This document shows positions 1 through 7,773 of a stretch of 15,199 nt of DNA, in pieces. Source of the stretch: Alistipes sp. GTDB lineage: Bacteria > Bacteroidota > Bacteroidia > Bacteroidales > Rikenellaceae. The position numbers and the translations under genes are program-made. A model generated the notes under the pieces. The model saw only the letters and a list, made by a program, of their open reading frames with translations, searched no databases and had not been told where the DNA came from. Every line of letters starts with the position of its first letter. Position 1 is the first letter of the stretch. The stretch spans positions 1 to 15,199 of the forward strand of contig JAGBIR010000240.1 of assembly GCA_017934845.1 (NCBI GenBank). Direction: 5' to 3'.

Positions 1-477
1 GTAGAATGTACGAGATACCTGCGCACCACCGAAAGAACGGTTTGCAAGAAGACCGCCATACTCACGAGCAAAAGGAACACCCTGAGCTACGCACTGGTCG
101 ATAATGAGGTTAGAAACCTCTGCCAAACGATAAACGTTTGCCTCACGAGCACGGTAGTCACCACCCTTGATAGTATCGTAGAAGAGGCGATAAACCGAGT
201 CGTTATCGTTCTGATATTTCTTTGCTGCATTGATACCACCCTGTGCTGCGATAGAGTGCGCACGACGAGGAGAGTCCTGAATGCAGAATACCTTTACGTT
301 GTAGCCCAACTCACCGAGTGAAGCAGCTGCAGAAGCACCACCCAAACCCGTACCTACGATGATAACGTCGAGCTTGCGCTTATTTGCGGGGCTGACAACT
401 TTGATGGCCGCCTTGTGATTGCTCCATTTCTGAGACAATTCACCAGCAGGAATCTTAGAATCTAACTTTAATGCCAT
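1..477 (-). CDS. sdhA: Succinate dehydrogenase/fumarate reductase flavoprotein subunit, N-terminal 159 residues (cut by window edge)
   Basis: This is the catalytic FAD subunit of respiratory complex II, which interconverts succinate and fumarate on the cytoplasmic face of the membrane. In Bacteroidales it works mainly as fumarate reductase in anaerobic respiration. The start is the ATG at 477-475 on the minus strand, and 159 codons are present before the window ends. The FAD-binding Rossmann motif GTGLGG lies at residues 42-47. The conserved [11 protein letters not shown] stretch begins near residue 71, with H74 as the expected site of covalent FAD attachment. A substrate-side segment ([11 protein letters not shown]) follows. 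The gene lies 37 bp downstream of sdhC on the same strand, matching the usual Bacteroidota order sdhC-sdhA-sdhB, so sdhB should follow outside the window. The family call is secure. SdhA versus FrdA cannot be separated from sequence here. Confidence 0.95.
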   Translation of the reverse strand, partial: MALKLDSKIPAGELSQKWSNHKAAIKVVSPANKRKLDVIIVGTGLGGASAAASLGELGYNVKVFCIQDSPRRAHSIAAQGGINAAKKYQNDNDSVYRLFYDTIKGGDYRAREANVYRLAEVSNLIIDQCVAQGVPFAREYGGLLANRSFGGAQVSRTFY

Positions 478-514
478 ATCTGTTTATTTTAAATTGTTCC
501 AAATATAAAATCTG

Positions 515-1285
515 TTAGTGAGCGTGACCTGCACAGCAAGCATCAGTACAAGAAGCGCAAGAATCAGCACAAGCAGCAGCTGTTGCGCAATCACCGCAAA
601 GGCTGCAAACAAAGAACGCTACTACAACAGCCATAAAGCCTAAAACTACGAGTGTAGAGACGATCTTTGCGATGCACTTCAAACGAGGATACCAGATGTC
701 GTTTGCCCAACCTGCAGTCTGAACCATCGACCACACACCGTGGTTAAGGTGGAACCACAAAGCAGCCAACCATACGATGTAGATAACTACATTGTACCAC
801 TTAGAGAATGTGAAAGCGATAAGCGCAGCACCATCGGTAGCGTGAACAAACTCACCAGCTACCATAGAGCCCTCAGCACCCATCAACTCAACGAGCATCA
901 TCTTTGACCAGAAGTGTACGAGGTGCACACCCAAACCCAAAACGATGATTACGCCAAGAACCAACATGTTCTTTGACGCCCACTCTACACCCGGCTCGTT
1001 AGCTGTAACAGCATAACGCTGCTTACCACGAGCGCGATAGTTGTTGATTGTAAGAATCAACGCAAACACAAAGTGGAGAACCACCAAAGCTGCCAAACCT
1101 GCCGTTGCAACCAACGCATACCAGTTGGCACCCAACAGCGAGCAGATTGTGTTGTAAGCCTCGGCACTAAACAATGCAACGAGGTTCATTGACATGTGGA
1201 ACAGAAGGAAGAGCACAAGGCCACAGCCTGTAATACTCATCACCAACTTCTTTCCAAGAGATGAATTGCATAAAAAACAGCTCAT
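515..1285 (-). CDS. sdhC: Succinate dehydrogenase/fumarate reductase cytochrome b subunit with a Cys-rich C-terminal tail
   Basis: This 256-residue integral membrane subunit of type-B complex II anchors the enzyme, carries haem b and exchanges electrons with menaquinone. About five hydrophobic helices are visible. Histidines inside or next to helices are candidate haem ligands or quinone-site residues: H30, H71, H121/H124 and the later HLNH motif near residue 180. The motifs NLVALFS (34-40) and GANWYALVATAGLAAL (52-67) are typical of the Bacteroidota family. The ATG at 1285 is chosen because the N-terminal segment SSLGKKLVMSITG matches the usual beginning of the family. The odd part is the C-terminus: residues 227-251 hold eight cysteines (CxxCxxC, x5, C, x3, CxxC, x3, CC), followed by H254 and H256. 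As far as I recall, homologues stop about where this tail begins. The gene leads the sdhCA(B) operon. Confidence 0.95.
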   Translation of the reverse strand: MSCFLCNSSLGKKLVMSITGCGLVLFLLFHMSMNLVALFSAEAYNTICSLLGANWYALVATAGLAALVVLHFVFALILTINNYRARGKQRYAVTANEPGVEWASKNMLVLGVIIVLGLGVHLVHFWSKMMLVELMGAEGSMVAGEFVHATDGAALIAFTFSKWYNVVIYIVWLAALWFHLNHGVWSMVQTAGWANDIWYPRLKCIAKIVSTLVVLGFMAVVVAFFVCSLCGDCATAAACADSCASCTDACCAGHAH

Positions 1286-1338
1286 AATCTAAAATTTTTG
1301 TTTATTTTTGTTTGTGAAATTGTTGTTCAATATTATTG

Positions 1339-1370
1339 CAAAGATAATAAATGTTTGCAGAATAACAATA
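1339..1370 (-). promoter_or_regulatory. Bacteroidota-type promoter of sdhCA(B)
   Basis: Read on the minus strand, there is a perfect -7 element TATCTTTG (1346-1339, consensus TAnnTTTG). It is preceded, after 19 nt, by TATTG (1370-1366), a good -33 element. Transcription would start near 1334, leaving an AT-rich leader of roughly 50 nt before the sdhC ATG at 1285. The element lies in the 128-bp divergent gap between sdhC and fthC. I see no equally good promoter for fthC on the other strand. Confidence 0.7.
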
Positions 1371-1413
1371 GATAACAAAAGAAAATGAGATTAATTTAGC
1401 TTTTTATGGTCAT

Positions 1414-1962
1414 ATGATGACGAAAAAAGAGATAAGACAACATATTCGCTCACTTACAGCCGCCAAAAATGCCGACTGCAAAGCCCGTCAGGCCGAGGTC
1501 GTGACCCAACGTTTGTGCGAGATTATTACCGAGCGTAAGCCCAAAATCGTAGCCGCATTTATGCCTATGAGTGACGAAATTGCAATCGACATCAAACGTC
1601 TGAGCACACTCTGCCGAGTTGTCATTCCGCGCATAACGAGCCACAGCGACGGGCAAGCCGAGATGGAGTTTTTCGACTACAATACAGCCGAAATTGGCTC
1701 GGGAGCCTACGGCATCAATGAGCCTCAAGGAGAAGATATTGTGCAGCCCGAACAGATCGACATTATGATTCTTCCGGGCATGGCCTTCACAACTCGCGGC
1801 GAGCGATTGGGCCGTGGCAAAGGCTTCTACGACCGCTACACCTCGCGCGAAGGCTTCCGCGCCTACTGCATAGGCGTATGCTTTGCCCACCAGATACTCA
1901 CAACCCTCCCCACCGAGCCTCACGACCGTCTGATAGACGAGGTAATCTTTGGCGAGGCGTAG
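1414..1962 (+). CDS. fthC: 5-formyltetrahydrofolate cyclo-ligase
   Basis: This cytosolic enzyme uses ATP to convert 5-formyl-THF to 5,10-methenyl-THF, returning a storage or inhibitory folate form to the one-carbon pool. The 182-residue length is normal for the MTHFS/YgfA family. The N-terminal helix carries the basic KKEIRQHIRSL segment (4-14). The family hallmark RLGRGKGFYDR is at residues 131-141 and forms the nucleotide/phosphate-binding site. PEQIDIMILPGMAF precedes it. Two ATGs stand in tandem (1414 and 1417) and either could be used. No Shine-Dalgarno-like sequence is visible, as is common in Bacteroidota. The gene is followed after 36 bp by uvrC on the same strand, though uvrC may have its own promoter. 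The symbol fthC is used; the same gene is called ygfA or MTHFS elsewhere. Confidence 0.93.
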   Translation: MMTKKEIRQHIRSLTAAKNADCKARQAEVVTQRLCEIITERKPKIVAAFMPMSDEIAIDIKRLSTLCRVVIPRITSHSDGQAEMEFFDYNTAEIGSGAYGINEPQGEDIVQPEQIDIMILPGMAFTTRGERLGRGKGFYDRYTSREGFRAYCIGVCFAHQILTTLPTEPHDRLIDEVIFGEA

Positions 1963-1986
1963 GAGTGGCATTTGCAAAAATATTAT

Positions 1987-1994
1987 TACATTTG
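1987..1994 (+). promoter_or_regulatory. Possible -7 element just ahead of uvrC
   Basis: TACATTTG matches TAnnTTTG exactly and ends four bases before the uvrC ATG at 1999. No convincing -33 TTTG stands at the right distance; the best is GTG at 1965-1967, 19 nt upstream. If functional, the start site would fall on or next to the ATG, giving an almost leaderless transcript. A chance match in the AT-rich 36-bp gap is also possible. Confidence 0.35.
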
Positions 1995-1998
1995 CGAT

Positions 1999-3813
1999 AT
2001 GGATAACCGCAGGGACATATTACGCGAGAAGGTTGCGGCATTGCCGCTGGAGCCGGGTGTATATCGTTTTTATGACAAAAACGGTACGGTTATTTATGTC
2101 GGCAAGGCAAAGTCGCTGCGTAAGCGCGTGTCGTCGTACTTTCTGCAAAACAAGGAACATTCGCCAAAGGTGCGTGTTTTGGTAAAGCAGATTTGTGACA
2201 TACAGCATATTGTGGTGAACAGCGAACAAGATGCTCTTCTGCTGGAAAATTCGCTTATCAAGTCGCTCCAGCCGCGCTACAACATCCTACTGAAAGATGA
2301 CAAAACCTATCCGTGGATAGTCATTCGTCGCGAGAATTTTCCACGCATTGACTCTACGCGCATAGTCAATCATAACGGCTCACAATATTTTGGCCCTTAT
2401 GGTTCAATATCGATGCAACGTTCTGTGCTGGAGTTTATTAGAGAGGTTATTCCACTACGCACCTGCAAACTCAATCTCGCTCCACAAGCCATCTCGCGTG
2501 GCAAATATGGCGTATGTCTGCAATACCATATCGGCAACTGCAAAGGCCCTTGCATCGGGGCGCAGAGCGAGGAGGAGTATGCCGCCCTGATAGATATGGC
2601 AAAGGAGGTTTTGAAGGGTGATTTGCGACCCGTAAAACGCTACCTCGAGCAGAATATGCAGCAGGCTGCCGCGGAGTTAAAATTCGAGGCTGCACAACGT
2701 TTCAAGCAGCGTCTTGCGGCCCTTGAGAATTACCAGAGCCGATCGGTTATCGTGAGTGCAAAGATTGTCGATTGCGATATATTCTCACTTCTAGAGGATG
2801 ACGATGTGGCATACTGCAACTTTATACGCCTGCGCCACGGGTCGATCGTTGCCCTGCATACGGTACGCCTCACAACGGGTGTGGACTCCACACGCGAGGA
2901 GTTGCTCACTTCGGCCATACAATATATCGTCGAAAACCTCTCGCACGACCTTTCACGCGAGGTTATCGTGCCATTTATGCCCTCGACCACCCTGCTCTTC
3001 GACAAGGTTACATTCACCGTTCCGAAGCGTGGCGAAAAGGCTGAATTATTGGAGTTTTCGCTCAAGAGTGCGCGAATTTATCGCGCCGAGCAGATGAAAA
3101 ATCTCGAGATTAAGAATCCCGAACGCCATACCGAACGACTTATGAACGCTATGCAGCGCGAGTTGCACCTCGATCGTCAGCCACGCCATATTGAGTGTTT
3201 TGATAACTCTAACCTTCAGGGCACCAATCCGGTAGCATCGTGCGTCGTATTCCGTAACGGCAAGCCCTCACGCAAGGAGTATCGCCATTTCAACGTCAAA
3301 ACAGTTGTCGGCCCCGACGATTTTGCTTCAATGCGCGAGATTGTATATCGCCGTTACTCGCGTCTTTTAGAGGAGAAGGCCGAACTGCCCGATCTTATAA
3401 TTGTAGATGGAGGTAAAGGCCAGCTCTCGAGTGCTTACGAGGTGCTGTGCGCCCTCGGTATCGAGAATCAGGTGCCGATTGTGGGATTGGCAAAGCGTAT
3501 CGAGGAGGTTTTCTATCCCAACGACCCTATGCCCTACTATTTGAGTCGTACGGGCGAGCCGCTGAAGGTGGTATGTCATATTCGCGACGAGGCTCACCGC
3601 TTTGGTATTACGTTCCATCGCCAGAAACGCAGCAAAGCATTTATTTCGAGCGAGTTGGAGCAGATTGAGGGCATCGGTACAAAGAGTCTAAACGCATTGT
3701 TACGTCGTTTCAAAACCGTCGCAAAGGTACGCGAAGCATCGCTCACGGAACTTGCCGAGGTTGTTGGCGAAGCGCGCGCCCGCAAGATTATCGACTACTT
3801 TAGCGAGAAGTAG
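1999..3813 (+). CDS. uvrC: UvrABC excinuclease subunit C
   Basis: UvrC is the nuclease of nucleotide excision repair. It joins UvrB at a lesion and cuts the damaged strand on both sides. The 604 residues are typical of the family. Domains in order: a GIY-YIG nuclease for the 3' cut (about 17-95, with GVY at 20-22 and YVG at 33-35); a UVR/UvrB-contact motif (about 195-235, rich in E, A and Q); an RNase H-like nuclease for the 5' cut, with likely catalytic D402 (FDNSN), D470 (VDGGKGQ) and H533 (RDEAHRF); and C-terminal helix-hairpin-helix repeats (EGIGTKSLNALL onward). I chose the ATG at 1999. An in-frame TTG at 1972 would add nine residues unlike the family (QKYYYICD) and would place the start upstream of the -7-like element. 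The last 14 bases overlap the convergent metallophosphoesterase gene. Confidence 0.97.
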   Translation: MDNRRDILREKVAALPLEPGVYRFYDKNGTVIYVGKAKSLRKRVSSYFLQNKEHSPKVRVLVKQICDIQHIVVNSEQDALLLENSLIKSLQPRYNILLKDDKTYPWIVIRRENFPRIDSTRIVNHNGSQYFGPYGSISMQRSVLEFIREVIPLRTCKLNLAPQAISRGKYGVCLQYHIGNCKGPCIGAQSEEEYAALIDMAKEVLKGDLRPVKRYLEQNMQQAAAELKFEAAQRFKQRLAALENYQSRSVIVSAKIVDCDIFSLLEDDDVAYCNFIRLRHGSIVALHTVRLTTGVDSTREELLTSAIQYIVENLSHDLSREVIVPFMPSTTLLFDKVTFTVPKRGEKAELLEFSLKSARIYRAEQMKNLEIKNPERHTERLMNAMQRELHLDRQPRHIECFDNSNLQGTNPVASCVVFRNGKPSRKEYRHFNVKTVVGPDDFASMREIVYRRYSRLLEEKAELPDLIIVDGGKGQLSSAYEVLCALGIENQVPIVGLAKRIEEVFYPNDPMPYYLSRTGEPLKVVCHIRDEAHRFGITFHRQKRSKAFISSELEQIEGIGTKSLNALLRRFKTVAKVREASLTELAEVVGEARARKIIDYFSEK

Positions 3814-4888
3814 ATTTTAGGTGAAAAACCGCCATATCGCTATGCGTTCCAATACGGAACGGAGGACCCCAAAGCGACAATCCACTCGACACATAGATAT
3901 GAGAATGTGACCACTTGCGATAACCGTGGCTCTGCTCGAACATCTTGTCGGTCAGCATACTTACGGGCCACACTTGTCCATGATGGGTATGACCGCTGAA
4001 CAGCACATCCACGCCCAGCGAATCCACCGCAGCCAACTTATAAGGCTGATGATCCAGCACCATAATCGGCTTAGCAGCATCGCATCGCGCCACTAAATCT
4101 TTCAGCAATGCCCTTCGATGGTTAGTCGCATCATCACGCCCCACAATCTGCAAGCCACATGGCAATGTAACTATACTATCGCGCAACAATTTAACGGGCG
4201 TGCGTTCTAAAAATCGCTCAACAACCTCAATGCCACTTATATATTCGTGATTTCCCGCCGCCATATACACACCCATCGGGGCCTTAAGCATACTTAACTC
4301 CTCGGCCATCTGATGTCGAATGACAGGTACCAGACTATTGTCAATCAGATCTCCGCCAACGACAATCAAATCGGGATTTTCGGCATTGATCATATCGACA
4401 TATCGTCGCAAAGCACGTTTTCCCGTTCCGTCACCAAGATGCACATCGCTCACCGCGACGATTGTTATATCGCGCTCAAGAGGTTTATCCAGCTCTATTT
4501 CAATATGCTCCACTCGCGGATGACGGTAGTTCCAATAGCCATACACCAGCAGACACACCACCGCTGTAGCGGCCAGCAGTACGCCATTTCTAATCGGAAG
4601 ACCCGCCAAACGCGCAACATCGAGCAACAGCAGCGCAGGTACCATATATAGCGTGAAGACCATCCACACCGAGCCCACTATATATAGCGAACGCATCAGC
4701 CAATCGGGCAGACCTACGCCACGCGCAAAGAGTGCAATAACCATAGCCAAAGCCACCAGCCAAAATATTAGCGCAAACAGCACTTTTAACCACGTTGCAC
4801 AACCAGCCAAAAGTGACAACGCACGCAGAAAGACATAAACATTACCGCCAATATACGCGGCTATAAATATCAGAAACAGCACTCTCAT
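3800..4888 (-). CDS. Membrane-anchored calcineurin-like metallophosphoesterase
   Basis: A 362-residue protein. Four hydrophobic segments fill the first ~120 residues, followed by a calcineurin-type phosphoesterase domain facing one side of the membrane. Metal-binding motifs are complete: D148 and H150 in SDVHLGDG, GGDLIDN, G212-N213-H214-E, and GHTHHGQ at 299-305. The arrangement resembles the YkuE/YaeI group, some members of which act on lipid-linked phosphates; the substrate here is unknown. The ATG at 4888 is preferred over an in-frame TTG at 4894 because it is a standard start and adds nothing unusual. A -7 element lies about 20 bases upstream. Its 3' end overlaps uvrC by 14 bp in convergent orientation. 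It lies directly downstream of the terminator of the outer-membrane operon and so is probably a separate unit. Confidence 0.9.
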   Translation of the reverse strand: MRVLFLIFIAAYIGGNVYVFLRALSLLAGCATWLKVLFALIFWLVALAMVIALFARGVGLPDWLMRSLYIVGSVWMVFTLYMVPALLLLDVARLAGLPIRNGVLLAATAVVCLLVYGYWNYRHPRVEHIEIELDKPLERDITIVAVSDVHLGDGTGKRALRRYVDMINAENPDLIVVGGDLIDNSLVPVIRHQMAEELSMLKAPMGVYMAAGNHEYISGIEVVERFLERTPVKLLRDSIVTLPCGLQIVGRDDATNHRRALLKDLVARCDAAKPIMVLDHQPYKLAAVDSLGVDVLFSGHTHHGQVWPVSMLTDKMFEQSHGYRKWSHSHIYVSSGLSLWGPPFRIGTHSDMAVFHLKSTSR

Positions 4889-4908
4889 ATGCAAACGTTT
4901 TATCGTCG

Positions 4909-4916
4909 CAAATATA
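4909..4916 (-). promoter_or_regulatory. Probable -7 element of the metallophosphoesterase gene
   Basis: The minus strand reads TATATTTG, an exact TAnnTTTG match. It is 20 bases ahead of the ATG at 4888, implying a leader of about 16 nt. No clear TTTG exists at the expected -33 distance; that position falls in the T-run of the upstream terminator. Confidence 0.5.
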
Positions 4917-4929
4917 ACTTTTTTCCGCC

Positions 4930-4969
4930 AAAGAAAAAGGTCTGTACCACAATTCAGTGATACAGACCT
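4930..4969 (-). terminator. Rho-independent terminator of the TonB receptor operon
   Basis: On the minus strand, a 13-bp stem (arms 4957-4969 and 4938-4950, one G-U wobble) closes a 6-nt loop and runs into TTTTTCTTT. It begins 26 bases after the stop codon of the BACON/DUF4876-like gene, so it ends that operon. The T-run touches the promoter region of the next gene. Confidence 0.85.
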
Positions 4970-4994
4970 AAAATTATTGTTTCAACGGCGACGA

Positions 4995-6203
4995 TTACTT
5001 CAACAACGAAGGTGTTGCACCGTGGTTGAAGTCGTTGGTTGAGTTGTTGGTGTCGATCAACTTACCCGACGCATCACGCTTTCGCACTATGGCCTTGCTA
5101 CCGCGGTCGGCCAAGGTGTTAGTTGCACCGCAATAGGCATAACCTGCATCGAGTGAAGAGTGGAACGGCAACGTTGTAAAGTCCTCGGGATGGCTCACGT
5201 TAACAGCATCGACAACCCACTCGTTGGGGATAAGGTAAGCCTTCTCGATAGCCTCCTCGAACACGCCCAAACCATACTCCGACCAATCCTCATATACGGT
5301 ACCAATCCACTTATAGTTCTCGACATAAGCCACAGCATCGATATCCTGAGGGATATAGGCAATAGCATAGCTCTTGAAGCCCTGCTGATGCAACGAGGTG
5401 ACTGTCAGCGAGTAAGTGTACCATATATCGAGGTTTGTAATCTCAGGATTATCGACATCGACATAGTTCTCGTTTGTAGAGTTATCATACCACTCAAAAT
5501 CGGCCGCCGAGAGGTCCAAAACCTTATCGCCAATCTCGTAACGCTGCGCACCAGCCGCGATGATGATTGACTCGCCGGCAGCAAGAGGATGATCGTCACC
5601 ATCGCCTGCTATCATAAACACAAAGTCAACGGGCGACTGCTCGGGACGCACGTCGGGATCGTACGAAACCATATCGACATCCATCGACGAATTAATAAAC
5701 GACTCAACCAAAGCCAAGCGATCGGCATAAACAACATGATCGGTCGTATTGGTAATCTTAACATACTGATCCTGTGCCGTATTGGCAGTCTTACCGGTTG
5801 TAGAGTCGATAGTCTTTGCATAATAGATCTCCTCGATAACCAAATCGCCTACCGTAACAGCAACCGTAGCACCGGCCTGCGTGATGACGTAGCTCTTATT
5901 GACCGTAGCCGTAGAGATTGAAAACTCTGCCGTACGGGGTTTGATTGAATAGTTCTCGTCAACGGTAACAGTTACTGTAGCCGAACTGCTGCCCTCGGTC
6001 TGGCTAAAGCCGTACCACTCTTGACCATCGGTCGAGATAGTCCACTGCTCGTTGCTCTCGATTGAGAAGTTGAATGAGCCGCCGGCCTGCTGAACGGTCG
6101 AAATCTGAGAATTCAAATCAGCCGATACATCAGTAAACGGACTCTCCTCGCTGCAGGCTGCAAGCATAAACATCGCAGCTGCAAAAAATAAAACCTTTTT
6201 CAT
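4995..6203 (-). CDS. Surface lipoprotein with BACON domain and DUF4876-like region
   Basis: A 402-residue lipoprotein. The signal peptide ends in a lipobox (MLAAC), with C17 as the lipidated residue. The following S-E-E resembles the acidic lipoprotein export signal that sends Bacteroidota lipoproteins to the cell surface. Residues about 33-110 match a BACON beta-sandwich (SNEQWTIS, WYGFSQTEGS, then RTAEFSIS and VITQAG). From about 115 to the end the sequence resembles DUF4876: VIEEIYYAKT, DQYVKITN, LAAGESIIIAAG, LSAADFEWYDNS, LIPNEWVVDAVN and a terminal DTNNSTNDFNHG motif. This pattern also recalls lamin-tail-domain proteins, which is my inference. It is the last gene of the operon, 35 bp after the barrel protein. 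A partner lid or adhesin role for the receptor is plausible. No substrate is known. Confidence 0.8.
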   Translation of the reverse strand: MKKVLFFAAAMFMLAACSEESPFTDVSADLNSQISTVQQAGGSFNFSIESNEQWTISTDGQEWYGFSQTEGSSSATVTVTVDENYSIKPRTAEFSISTATVNKSYVITQAGATVAVTVGDLVIEEIYYAKTIDSTTGKTANTAQDQYVKITNTTDHVVYADRLALVESFINSSMDVDMVSYDPDVRPEQSPVDFVFMIAGDGDDHPLAAGESIIIAAGAQRYEIGDKVLDLSAADFEWYDNSTNENYVDVDNPEITNLDIWYTYSLTVTSLHQQGFKSYAIAYIPQDIDAVAYVENYKWIGTVYEDWSEYGLGVFEEAIEKAYLIPNEWVVDAVNVSHPEDFTTLPFHSSLDAGYAYCGATNTLADRGSKAIVRKRDASGKLIDTNNSTNDFNHGATPSLLK

Positions 6204-6238
6204 CTGTTCTCTATTTAATTAAACATTTGTTAGATTCA

Positions 6239-7768
6239 TTAAAAACGTATTCCCGCCTCGATTTGCGCCACATTGCCCATCAACGAATTGCGCTCATACA
6301 TCTGCCACGCGCCCGACAGAAACAACGCCAGACGACTGTTCAACGACCTCTGGGCCGAAACCTTCACACCAAGATGCAATCTGTCGGATGCGAAATTGGC
6401 ACACTGGCTCGACACCATCTCGCGCATAGCCTTCTCGGTATCGGCAGGCATAAATAGCGAGTGGCTCAATCCGACGACATAACCGCCCCCTATCTCGGCA
6501 TCAATCAACCACTTATCCGACACATAACGCGCACCAATATCGAGCGCACCATCTGCCGTGGCGAACTCCATTCGTCGTTCCGGATAGCGATAGCCGGCAT
6601 CGACCGACAACAGCTCCACACGCGGACGCAGGAAGAGATAACCCCAATCGCGCACGAACTCCACACCACCCGTTATGGCAGCCTCGGCCGTATGGCACTC
6701 ATACATCGTAAAGGTAGCAAGCACTATATTCGAGCTCAACGATCCCGTATTGAGCAGATTCTCCTCTCCGCGACGAATCTCATAGCGACCCTCGGCCCCT
6801 ACGGCCCATCTGATACGACTACCCTCCGAACGGAAAGCAACCGACGCAGAGAGTTCATCGACAATGAGTTTTGTAAGTGGCGTATTATTTATTTGCGGCA
6901 GCAAACGCTTTATCGACAACGACTTATACCCCACAACGGCACGCCAACCCTCACTCTGTGTTGGCACTAATTGCAGCGAGATGTTATAACCCACGCCATC
7001 GAACTCATAATTGGTATAGTCGGAGCTTGAGCCGGCAAAGCGGTCATAATATGTGCCAAGGCCCGTCATCGGCAGCTGGCTGGTATTGGCGCCCGCCATA
7101 CTGAAATAGTCCACCGAATGTTCCTGACTATATACCCTCACACCAATGGCTGCGCCAAGATGATACGACGAAAAGTTATATCCGCCCGATAGTTGCGCCT
7201 GCAAATCCGACGTAATATTTCGCGGACGCGGATCTACCCGCCTGAATTCATGCATTGCGCGATACGAAGCACCCACACCATAGGCAAAGCGTTCTGCGCG
7301 ATGGGCATAGCTTCCACCAAACATATATTGCTCGGACGAGAGGTCGCCGCCTATCGAATCGGCACCTATATATGGCCACAAAAGCGAATAATCCGACGAA
7401 GAGTTCCAGCGCACGTTGCGTTTTACGCCTCTAAAGTATGATGCCGACGCCTCGACCGTAGAGTGTTCATTAAGATGCATATACGACTCGGCATTGAACC
7501 TACCGGCCGACAATCCATCACCCTCGGCCTGCAACATAGCCTCCTGCTCACGACGTAAATCGTAGCCGATAGCCAGCGACGAGAGCGACACCTTGCGACG
7601 GTAAGCCGAAGCCGCCACCGACCCATCGTATGCCGCCTCGCCTATCGACGTGAGAGCATCGTCGGCACGCGCCACACGCTCAACAACCGATAGCGAGTCG
7701 CGTCTCGGTCGTGACAGGGCGGGCAGAGCCATCACCAAGCAGAGTAGTATTATCGAAATTCTCTTCAT
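6239..7768 (-). CDS. Outer-membrane beta-barrel protein (DUF6850-like)
   Basis: A 509-residue exported protein. A signal peptide (about residues 1-19, ending PALS) is followed by alternating polar and hydrophobic stretches typical of outer-membrane strands (for example YNFSSYHLGAAIGVRVY and HTAEAAITGGVEF). The last residue is F, preceded by an amphipathic strand (IEAGIRF), the usual recognition signal for barrel assembly. The segment SYFRGVKRNVRWNSSSDY, near residues 107-124, is what suggests the DUF6850 family, which as I recall is found beside TonB receptors and DUF4876 proteins in Bacteroidota. It starts 5 bp after the small lipoprotein gene. It has no plug domain, so it is not a second TonB receptor; it may be a porin or a partner barrel. 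The barrel nature is fairly sure; the family name is less so. Confidence 0.75.
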   Translation of the reverse strand: MKRISIILLCLVMALPALSRPRRDSLSVVERVARADDALTSIGEAAYDGSVAASAYRRKVSLSSLAIGYDLRREQEAMLQAEGDGLSAGRFNAESYMHLNEHSTVEASASYFRGVKRNVRWNSSSDYSLLWPYIGADSIGGDLSSEQYMFGGSYAHRAERFAYGVGASYRAMHEFRRVDPRPRNITSDLQAQLSGGYNFSSYHLGAAIGVRVYSQEHSVDYFSMAGANTSQLPMTGLGTYYDRFAGSSSDYTNYEFDGVGYNISLQLVPTQSEGWRAVVGYKSLSIKRLLPQINNTPLTKLIVDELSASVAFRSEGSRIRWAVGAEGRYEIRRGEENLLNTGSLSSNIVLATFTMYECHTAEAAITGGVEFVRDWGYLFLRPRVELLSVDAGYRYPERRMEFATADGALDIGARYVSDKWLIDAEIGGGYVVGLSHSLFMPADTEKAMREMVSSQCANFASDRLHLGVKVSAQRSLNSRLALFLSGAWQMYERNSLMGNVAQIEAGIRF

Positions 7769-7773
7769 CGCAA

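Noticed and set aside
1450..1977. A 175-codon open frame on the minus strand
   Set aside because: It is antisense to fthC, whose family motifs are complete. The peptide resembles nothing.
1972..1998. TTG start extending uvrC by nine residues
   Set aside because: The extra residues do not fit the family, the ATG at 1999 begins the normal N-terminus, and a -7-like element lies inside the extension.
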